55,784 nucleotides of DNA. Origin: Halochromatium glycolicum (GTDB lineage: Bacteria; Pseudomonadota; Gammaproteobacteria; Chromatiales; Chromatiaceae). Of the stretch, positions 1 to 9,100 are shown piece by piece; position 1 is the first letter of the stretch; every line of letters begins with the position of its first letter. A model generated the notes under the pieces. That model had not been told where the DNA came from. It ran no database searches and saw only the letters and a list, made by a program, of their open reading frames with translations. A program made the position numbers and the translations under genes. The stretch lies in assembly GCF_016584085.1 (NCBI RefSeq), contig NZ_NRSJ01000033.1:1-55784 (forward strand), read 5' to 3'.

Positions 1-137
1 CGAGCTGCTCGAACAGCGTGCGGCGTGAACCAGGCAGTTTCTGAAACGGGCGCGCGTTGAGGGCCACCAGCAGTTCGGCGATGGCGGCGTTGAGCTCGGC
101 GAGCGCGAAGAAGCGCTGGTGACGCAGGCGGGCTGAT
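1..137 (-). pseudogene. istA: IS21-family transposase (IstA) fragment
   Basis: Read on the minus strand, this stretch encodes a segment with the IstA signature [11 protein letters not shown] followed by [14 protein letters not shown], typical of the C-terminal half of IS21-family DDE transposases. The N-terminal side ends abruptly near position 137, where the similarity stops, so the gene is truncated there. The C-terminal side runs off the window edge. IstA would catalyse strand transfer together with the IstB ATPase. No istB is visible, so this is probably a dead remnant. Confidence 0.8.
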
Positions 138-685
138 ATGTTTTGACCTGTCAACTATTGGCACCGAATTCTCGTTACGCACCTCTTCTTTCTTCTATTA
201 AACAGTTTGTTGCAGGGCCTGTGGGGATGTGGGCGAGAGGCCCGAGAGGGTGGGCAACCGGTGGGCCGCGCCTCCGCGGTGCGGGCGGATGGCACCGAGG
301 TCTCGGCGCGATCCATTGGTTGTCCGCACGGCTTTAGCTCGGGCCGGTCCGCAGGAATGCGGACTCGTCTACATATCCACAGGCCAACGGCGCTGTCGGT
401 ACAAACACATTGGCTCAGGGCACCCGGCGGCAGACTGCGACGGTGGATCATGCTGATATACGTGGATTGGGTACCACCGGACTTCACTGCGTCGCGGAGC
501 TGGCCTTTCTCTAAGAGCAGGGATCGGCGCGCGGTATGCCCATTGGGGGATTCTCCCGCGCACCACCGGTCTAGCGCGGACAAGGGTTCTCCACACCGGC
601 CGTGGATGCCCTGAGTCAATGTGTCTGTGCGCTGTTGTATCGCCCAATCAGGCGGGTTTCACGAGCGCTGCGAGGGGACTGCCCA
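138..685. other. Intergenic stretch without a recognised gene
   Basis: About 550 bases between the istA fragment and the IS110 transposase. A 154-codon minus-strand frame (155-619) and overlapping plus-strand frames are open, as expected in GC-rich DNA. None shows a recognisable motif, a ribosome binding site or convincing coding character. The left and right ends of the two insertion sequences may lie here, but no terminal inverted repeats could be assigned. Confidence 0.5.
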
Positions 686-1864
686 TCAGGGGTGCGTCGC
701 GGGCGTTGGCGCCGGCGAGAGCCGCGGCATCTCCTGGCGCACGATGTCCCAGATGAATCCGACCAGCTCGCGGGCGATGGCCACGCACACCAGCTTGGTG
801 TTCTTGCCGGCACGGGTCAGGGTGCGATAGCGCCCGCATAGGCGCACCTGCGCCTTCCAGGCAATGCGCTTCGCCTCGGGGGAGGCGTTGGCGGCCTTGG
901 CCTTGAGATGCTTGGTCTGGCGTGCCGGGAAGCGGTAGCTCCAGGCCGATTCGATGAGCATGCGCCGGGCATGGCTGTTGCCGGTGAGGGTGATCGCTCC
1001 CTGGCGCCGGCGCCCGCCGGAGGAGTGTTCGCTCGGCACCAGCCCGAGGAAGGCCATTAGCTGCCTGGGCGAGTCGAAGCGGCTGATGTCGCCGAGCTCG
1101 GCCAGCAGCACGATGGCGGCGAGTTTGTTGATGCCGCGCAGCGCCACCAGGGAGTCGACCACCGGCGCCAGCGACCACTCGGGCAGCGCGCGCATAAGCT
1201 GATCGTTGAGTTGGGCGACGCGCTCGCCGGCAGCGCGTTCGGCATCGATGTAGGTCTGCAGCACCACCTGCTGCCAGGGATCATCCAACTTCAGCCCGGC
1301 CAGCCAGTTCTCGTGTGCCGGCGTCCAGCGGCTCTTGCCCTTGGGCCAATGCTGGCCGTGACGCAGCAGGAAGGCGTTGAGCTGCTGGCGCGCCTTGCGC
1401 TCCTGCGCCTTGAGATCATCACGCGCGCGGCTGAGATCGCGCATGCGCTCCTGCTCCTGGTCGGGCACCCACACCGCCGTCAGATCCCCACTGCGCAGCA
1501 GACGCGCGAGCTTGAGCGCATCGCGCCGGTCGGTCTTGATGCGCTCGCCCGCCTTCTGCGGGATCAGCGACGGGGCGACGACCTCGCAGTCGTGGCCGCT
1601 GGCGATGAGCTGACGGTGGAGTCCGTAGCCGCAGGGGCCAGCCTCGTAGCAGAACAGCAGCAGGGCGCCGGCGTAGGCCTCGCTCAGCTTGGCGATGAGC
1701 CGTTCGACCTTCTTCGGCGTGTTGGCGATCTCGCCCCGGTAGAGCGGATCCGCACGCCCCGCCTCGGCCACCGCTACGGCAATCGTCTCTTTGTGGACGT
1801 CCAGACCAATGTAGGCCGCGTACTGCTTCGCCGCCCCTTGCCCGCTCGCCGCCGACAACGCCAC
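686..1864 (-). mobile_element. IS110-family transposase
   Basis: A 392-residue protein of normal length for the IS110 family. The N-terminal RuvC-like DEDD domain shows D22 (GLDVHK), E74 (CYEAGPCG) and D112/D115 (TDRRDALKLARLL). The C-terminal Transposase_20 domain carries the LRGINKLAAIVLLAELGD helix-hairpin-helix region and a serine-rich EHSSGGRRRQG stretch where the family's catalytic serine lies. IS110 elements use an RNA-guided recombinase and usually lack terminal inverted repeats, so element ends cannot be placed by eye. The reading frame is complete and looks functional. Insertion or a linked deletion removed the 5' part of the adjacent HAD phosphatase gene. Confidence 0.9.
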
Positions 1865-1961
1865 CGGCGACGACGCCGTCTAAACGGGCACGTACCGCGG
1901 AAACGCCGAAACAGCCAAGCCCGCACCTAAAGTTGCGCGCGCCGCATTTCTACCCGACTCC

Positions 1962-2423
1962 AGCCCCGCTTCCAGCGGCCCTACACCGAGCTGGTCTACC
2001 AGCCCATGCTGGAGCTGCTGGACCATCTGCGCGCCAACGGCTTCGAGACCCACATCGTCTCCGGCGGCGGCATCGCCTTCATGCGTCCCTGGACCGAGCG
2101 CGTCTACGGCATCCCGCCCCAGCAGGTGGTGGGCTCGCAGATGGCGCTGGCCTACGAGGTCCGCGACGGCCGCCCGGTCATCGTCCGCCAGCCCAAGATC
2201 GCCTTCATCGACGACAAGGCCGGCAAGCCCGTCGGCATCCAGCGCCACATCGGCCGCCGCCCGATCCTCGCCTTCGGCAACTCCGACGGCGACTACCAGA
2301 TGCTGGAATGGACCACGGCCGGCCCCGGCCGCCGGCTCGGCCTGATCCTGCATCACGACGACGCCGAGCGCGAATACGCTTACGACCGCGACAGCCACAT
2401 GGGTCGCCTGGACCAGGCCCCCG
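1962..2423 (+). pseudogene. HAD-family phosphatase, C-terminal fragment
   Basis: The plus frame encodes the middle and end of a haloacid-dehalogenase-like hydrolase: a substrate-binding stretch with IVSGGGIAFMRPWTERVYG and the motif IV region FGNSDGDYQMLEWT, ending near SHMGRLDQA. The N-terminal DxDGT nucleophile motif is missing because the gene is cut on the IS110 side near 1960. At about 2423 the frame continues without a stop into a cytochrome c sequence, an artificial fusion made by deletion. The product would lack its catalytic aspartates and is not expected to be active. Confidence 0.75.
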
Positions 2424-2657
2424 GGCTGGCCTGGGACAGCCGCCCCGCCGAGGCCGGCGGCCAGCGCTGGTTCCACCTCTATCCGGACGAGCCGGACATG
2501 AGGCCGGATCACCCGCTGCACTGGACGGCGCCGGACCAGACCTGGAACTACCAGTGCGCCAAATGCCATTCCACGTCCCTGGACAAGGGCTACGACCTGG
2601 CCACCGACAGCTTCCGCACCACCTGGGCCGAGGTCCATGTGGGCTGTGAGGCCTGCC
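2424..2657 (+). pseudogene. Multihaem cytochrome c fragment (TPR cytochrome family)
   Basis: In frame with the upstream HAD fragment, this piece reads AWDSRP...WFHLYPDE...LHWTAPDQTWNYQCAKCH, then VGCEAC. It matches the internal part of a family of large periplasmic multihaem cytochromes with C-terminal TPR repeats. One haem-binding CxxCH (CAKCH) is complete. The second stops at CEAC, exactly at a deletion junction that shifts the frame. The signal peptide and remaining haem motifs are absent. The TPR fragment that follows probably came from the same ancestral gene. Confidence 0.75.
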
Positions 2658-2998
2658 CCGGCCAGGCTGCTGGCGCCGCTGGCGCGCCTGGACCTGCCGG
2701 AGGCCGAGCGCCGGCGTCTCCAGAGGGCCCTGGATGCCTATCGCGCCGCCCAGCTGGTCAATGCCGAGCGGCCCGAGGCGCATCTGAACATCGGGCTCAT
2801 GGACATGGACCAGGGTAAGGTCGCGCTGGCCCGCAAGGCCTATCTCACCGCGCTGCGGCTGGACCCGGCCTTCGTCCCGGCCCATGTCAATCTCGCCGAC
2901 CTCTACCGCGCCTTGGGCTCCGACACCGAGGCCAAGGAGAGGCTGCGCCAAGGACTGGCCGAGGCGCTGGCCGCTCCCTCGACGAATAGTGCAGCGCT
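2655..2998 (+). pseudogene. TPR-repeat fragment of the same cytochrome
   Basis: In a different plus frame from the haem fragment, codons encode LARLDLPEAERRRLQRALDAY, then two TPR-like units (RPEAHLNIGLMDMDQGK, AFVPAHVNLADLYRALG). This is the usual C-terminal end of the TPR-multihaem cytochrome family. The internal deletion at about 2655 removed the region between the CEACH motif and the TPRs and shifted the frame. Similarity ends near 2998. Confidence 0.7.
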
Positions 2999-3133
2999 TG
3001 CCCCGCGCGCGGCGCGTGTAAGTGGCTTCCAGCCGCGACGCCAAGTGCCGGCCCCTGCGCCCCAGATCGCAGCCAGAGGCCCGCTCCGGCAGCGCGGTGT
3101 CGCTACCCCCCCCGGGCAGATCGCGGCCGGAAC

Positions 3134-3166
3134 CCAAATGCGCCGCCCGAGGCGAACTGCATTTGG
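3134..3166. terminator. Hairpin just past the tcA-like stop
   Basis: CCAAATGC (3134-3141) and GCATTTGG (3159-3166) form a perfect 8-bp inverted repeat lying 2 bases beyond the stop codon of the minus-strand TcA-like gene. Shorter CGCC/GGCG complementarity lies inside the loop. There is no downstream U-tract, so intrinsic termination is uncertain. Confidence 0.4.
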
Positions 3167-3167
3167 T

Positions 3168-6100
3168 TCACAACGGCCATGTCGGGGTGTCCCCTGAGAA
3201 GGTCACAACAAATAATATGTCTTCAATCTGCTCGCTTGCGAATCGGTTCCTGACTTCGGCGGTATTCGGTAGGGCCAGGGTCCAGGTACCGGAAGGGTCT
3301 TTTCCGCCGAAGCCAAGCCAAGCACCACCGTTGCCGCGTCGTGTGCTGATGATGCCGTCCACGCTTGTGGCTGCACCACCGATCGCCCCTTGCGCTGCGT
3401 TCTCCGTAAAGCGTAGGTCCACCGGTCCGATCTCGAAGGCTGTATCTCCGCGACGAGCGAAATAGAGTGCGATGTGGGCGATCCGCAGTCGCTCGAGATT
3501 CGGCGGGAAGTCCTCGCGACGCGTCTCGAACCGGACGGTCATCGGCGTTGCGGTCTGGTCCGGGTTGTGGAGGTCGTACCACTGGTCGGGGAATTGGTGC
3601 CGGAAGCTGAAGGCGCGGTCCGCGCCGACTGAATCGCCGAGGGTCTGGATGACCGCCTGGCGATAGTCGAAGCTGTCGAGGGCCGTGTAGTCGAACGTCA
3701 GCAAGACATCGGCAATGGTGCTGTAGTCGAACGGGTTCGACGCCCTCGGCATGCGCAGTTCCCAGTCGGTGTCCACGCCCAGCCCCTCGAAGGGCAGCAG
3801 CTTGTCCGGCTGCTGCTGAAGCTCGAAGAGGCCGGATGTGTTCTGCGGCGCGCTCAATGCGACCGACTGCGGACCGTAGTTGCGCACCACGGTCTGGAAT
3901 CCATAGCCGCCGATGACGACACGGGAGGTGCCGGATGTGGTCAGTGTGGCGCGGATGCCGTTGCTGGGGGGGATCAGCGCGATGACCGAGACGCGGACCC
4001 GTTTGATGAGACGCAGGTAGTGCCCGGGGAAGTCCCGGTCGAACAGCTCCATTTGCGTGCGGAACTTCAGGATGCCGGTCTCGCGGAAGCGCTGAAATTC
4101 CACGGGGAATAGGCGGGCAAGGGAGATCGTCTTCGTCAACTGGAGCTTGCGCTGGTCCGTGTCGAACGCGAATTGGTCGAGCTGGTAGAGGTCCTGCAGC
4201 AGCCGGGCAGAGCCGGTCAAGCCGCGTCGGTCAGGTGGATTGCCCTCCGCCGGCCTGCTCGCAAATCCGAAGTCGCTCGGCGTGTCCCAGTAGTCGTCCT
4301 GGATGTATTGCGGCGGTACCTCCTGGCGCTCGAACGCGAGCTGCGCTTCGGCGAGCTTCGCGACCGCGGTGGCCTGCTGGAGGAAGAAGCTGTAGACACC
4401 TTCGAGGACGCCGCTCATCCATTGGTAGAGCTGAGCGTTGTTGAACTTGTCGGAGAGATATTCGACGGTCACTTCCGCCTGATCGGCGGAGATCTCGGCG
4501 ATGCGGCGTTCCTGCTCGACGACGCGGACGCGATCTTCGGCAAGTTGGATTTGTTGATTGGCGACCAGCTTATCTTGCTCCACAAGCTCTAACTGGTTTT
4601 GCCAGTCTTTCTTTCGTCTCTCATAAGCAGCATAGGTGGAAATGATTGAAGCCGTTTGTGAGAGAGCCTGAGATGTGGCTGAAACCGCTTGGCCCTCTGC
4701 TTGCAAGTCTCCGAATTTTGCCGCAGCGGTATAGAGTCCAGCAGCCGTATACAGCAGGCCCATCGACGTAAACATCAGTCCGATCGCGATGCTCTCCAGG
4801 ACGGAGATGTTCTGGTCCAATAGCGCATTAAGTTGAGTTATCTGAATATCGACTCGGTCCCTTTGCAGCTCCGCCAACGTGACGCCACTCTCAGCCTCTC
4901 GTACGCGCAGGTCTTGCAGTCGAACCCCCGCGCGTGCCAGGCGCAGCTCCTGGCGCGCCTTCAGCAGCTTGTAGTATTCGTCGTCAGCGCGCTCGATGGC
5001 CGAGAGCATGGCCGTCTCGGCCCGTTGCGCCAGCTCCACGAGCTGCCTGGTGCGCTCCACCAAGAAGGGATAACGGTATGGCGTCGGTCGCAGCGTCACC
5101 GCGCCGGACAGCAGCAGGTTGCCGCCGGGACCGATGCTCGGCAGGCCGCTGACGGTGTCGGTGGGTGCAGCATAGGGATCGACCGTGCGTTCCATGCCCG
5201 CGATGTTGCGGCAGGTGCGGAGCTTGTAGAGATTCAGCTCGGCATGGAGCCGCAGGCCGTGCAGCAACGGATTCGGCGGGATGCAGTAGCAGAAGGTCGG
5301 CGCCGGGATTTCGGCCACCGAGATGATCGGCCGCCAGCCGCCACCGCCAGGCGGCAGCGAAGACGAGAAATAGGCCGACGCCTCCCGGTCTGTACTCCCA
5401 GAACCCGCCTGCGATGATGCCGCCACGCCGGACCCAAGCATCGGGTCGATGCCAAAGACGCCGTCGATCGGCACCGCGCTTGGGGAGTCGAGGGTTCCGC
5501 CAGGGAGTCCGGGCGGTATAGGCCCCGAAATGGGTCCCCCACCGGAAATTCCGGGTATCGGCCCTGGGATGGGTTCGCCACCGGGAAATCCAGGTCGCGT
5601 CGGCCCTGGGCCGGGCCCGCCGCCGGGAATGTTACCATCGTTGCCGACGCCGAGCCCGACTGATGCTAGCGTCGCAGCAATCTCGGGCTGCGCCAGCAGT
5701 GCTGCGTGCGCCTGCTCCATGCGAGTGTCTCGGTTGCCCACTAAGCTGCCCAGCTGCGGAGGTGTCATGATCTCCGGACCAAGGCTCGCAACGGCGTCGT
5801 GCAGACCGGTCAGCAGCTTGATTTCGGCCGGTCCGGGTCTTGGCTCGTTCGGATCGAAGCTCCCCTGCAGCGCGTCGAAAACACCCGACAGCCGCCCGAC
5901 AACCCTGGGGTCTTCAAGCCGCGGATCGAGCAGGGTCTCCAGCTCTTCTAGAAAATCGTTGACATTGAAGCCAAGATCGACGCCGGTGGCCGATCGCTTC
6001 GCCCGACCCACGGCGATGAGGATCTCGCCGATCTTTGCATCACAGCCGTCCAGGCTCTGATGGAGGACTTCGTCATCCAGCAGCTCCAGCGCCGTCTCGT

Positions 6101-9100
6101 ACAGCGTTCGTGCGCGTGGAATGGATTCGGACGTATCCCGTGTGAACTCGGCGTCACCATATTCCAGAAAACAGCGTATCAGCGACTGCAGCGTAAAACG
6201 CGTATAGGTGTTCGGCCGGGTCCGCGCAATCGGATGGGGATACAGTGGTGAGCGCAGCCACTCCTCGGCTCGCTCGTAGGTCGTGTGATCGGGAGACTCC
6301 TCGTGCTGAAGCCCGTACCAGACCTTGCGCGGCGACTCCCCGCTGTCTGATGATGCCGGCTCGGTGTAGTCGTAGACGGTGCGATACCAGTCGAGGGCTT
6401 CGTCGTAGTAGCCGCGTCGCTGGAGCTCCAGGGCGAGCAATGATGGCACCAAAGAGTAGTATTCCTCCGTATACGCGAAGGTCGACGCCGGCAGGGGAAG
6501 CCACGGGTTGAGACCGCGGCTTGGCTCGTCAAGGTCGAAGAAAGATCGCGTGTACTCTCGCCGCACCTGCTGAGCTACACCACTGACTGCCTCCCCCAGC
6601 GGGAGCGGCTGCTGGTCGGCAGGGACGATTTGGCGACCCCCGAATTTCTTCAAAGCGCCACCGTAATCGAGACACAGTTTCTCAGCCGCCCAGTGTCGAT
6701 AGGTGCTGCGCCGGGCAGCGAGGGTGAGCTGGGTCCGTACTCCGGTCTGCGGCGGCCGTCTAGGAATTGGGCTTGGGAGGCCGCTATCCACGGGGAGGCG
6801 GTCGATTGCTAGTGCGCCATGCCAGAAATGCCACAATTCGGATTGGCCGGAGTGAGGTGGAGACTTCGAGGTCACTTGTCCCGTATCAGTATCGATTTCA
6901 AACAGGCTAAGCCCATTCGCAGAATAGGCAACGGCGAAAATGGTATCGCCTTGGGGCTGGACTTGGGAAGGCCATAGAAAGGCTGCGAGCCAAATCGACC
7001 GACCCGCGTTAGGACCGTCTACAAACCAGGAATTCTCACAACCGAGAAGCCCAGGTTGGCTGGCCAGCCCAATACCAAGCCTAGAGTCGCCACCGGCGAA
7101 CTCTTCAAAAAAATAGTACCGCCATCCTCGTGAATTTGTGCGAGATGCCGAAACTACAGCCCAAAGTTTGACTATACCGCCCTCCCATCCACAAAAGAGG
7201 TGACCGTGCGACGGTTGGTGCCATTCGCCATCCTCCCAGTCGCTGCCCGAGTCATCCAGGAAACGCTCCTTGTAAAACTTTCCCGAAGACGCATCTTGAA
7301 GCACGACGCTCGGAAGTTGCTGTACAGTGCGAATCTGAGTTACGACTGCAGAAAATGCAGTCACGTCATCCGGAAGCGCGAGAGGCTCGGATTCCTCGTT
7401 ACTTTCCCAGGTTTCACTGCTCAGATTATGCCGAGCGACCGTCAGCTCATGCTCGGTGCCAGCCTTCCGTTTAGCAAACACCAGAATGGCGTCGGGCTGT
7501 TCGTCGGTCCCGCCAAATGGAACGGCGCCCAGAATTTGCAGCGTGCGCTTCTCGCCGCTCAGGCTGCCGATCTTGCGCCAAGGCGACTGCGCATAGTCGA
7601 AATCATCGCTGTCATTGTCGAAGCGGCTCCAATAGCAATGGCCGCTGGGAGAGCGGGCGTACCAGTAGGTTCGCGTTCCAGCGTGACAGGATGCTTCGAT
7701 GTCGAGCTGCGTGACGTCACGGTAATAGGTGGCGTAGTCCTTCGCGAGCCGTTCGGCGCGGGGCGGATCGAGCCGCTGGCCGAGGCGCAGGTCACCAACC
7801 AGGTTCGTGAAGCCCTCGGACTCCCAGCGCCGGAGGGTCGGATAGAGGACATTCTCCGGATAGAGGAACACGAACATCGCCGAGCGCCAGGACGCATAGG
7901 AGCCGAGCCACCGCCATTCCTCGTCGAAGGCGTCCGGCTGGCTCAGGGCCAGGTCCGGATAGGTATCGCGGAGCTGGCCAGTGCGGATCGACCACAAGAG
8001 CCCCTGGAGGGTCTCGATCGCCTGGCTGACGCGGGTCGTCAAGAGACAACCGTCGACCTGCATGTCGATCAGCAGGCGGTCGGCGAGCCACTTCGCCTTC
8101 TCGGCGAGCGTGGCGCCTTGTGCATCGGTCAGCTCGATCAGGGCGTCGCGCAGGGGTGGGAGGACCACCTCCTCGGTCGCTCGAATGAGGGTGCGATGTG
8201 CCTCGGCGACCACGTCCTGCTGGTCGCTGCGGGCGCGCAGCGTCTCCTGCCAGTCTCGACGCTCCGTGCTCGTGGCACGCCATTGCGGCAACGGCGGCGG
8301 CTCCGGGAACGGGAATCGCAGCACCGGAGGCTCGGGTAGCCGGAAGAATACCGGGCTCAACGTGATGCCGTCCGCGCGCTCTTGCACATGCCAGGCGCCG
8401 AACCGAAGCTCCTTACCGATCTGGATCAGAATCCCGTAGACGTCGTCCCATTCGGATTCCAGCACCGGCTGGCCGGCCAGCAAGAGGCGGCGGATACGCA
8501 GCAGCAACGAAAAGGCGGCGTTCGACAGCTTGAGCTGACCGAGCCGCCCGGTGATTTCAATCCCTTGGCTCTGCTCGTCAGCGAGGCGCTCGAGCCCCGC
8601 GCTGTCGAGCCCGGTGCGCTCGCTGAGCCTGGCATCGAGCCAGGCAAGGTCGTTGCCGCGATCGGGGAGGGCTTGCTGTTCGACCCAGTCGTGGCGTTCC
8701 TGATACCGAACATAGGCCTCATTGGCTATCAGCGGTGTTGCGAAGTCGCCCTCGCCGCCCGGCGCATTGTCCAACAGCAGGTCGGGGTCCACGATGGGCC
8801 GGCGGCTGTGGCTGCGCAGCGATTGCAGCCATTGTTGACGCGCGTTGGCGTCCGCCCGCCAGCGCGGCAGCCGGGCCTTGTAGACCTGCCAGTCTTCCAG
8901 GTTCCAGAAGCCTTCGAAGTTCTTCCAGGCGTCGTCACTTTCGCCCAGCGGACGCGACTGGAACAGCGTCAACGCGCGAACCCTTGCGAGGATGCGATAA
9001 ACTCCCTGCCAGTCCGCCTCCGAGATCGGCGCACCTTCGGCGGCATCGCGGGTCTTCACGTCCACGAGGGTGCCGAGCGTCTCGACGGTGAGGTAATGCG

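Noticed and set aside
155..619. 154-codon minus-strand frame near the left end
   Set aside because: No recognised motif or ribosome site; overlapping frames are open on the other strand. Reported only as intergenic.
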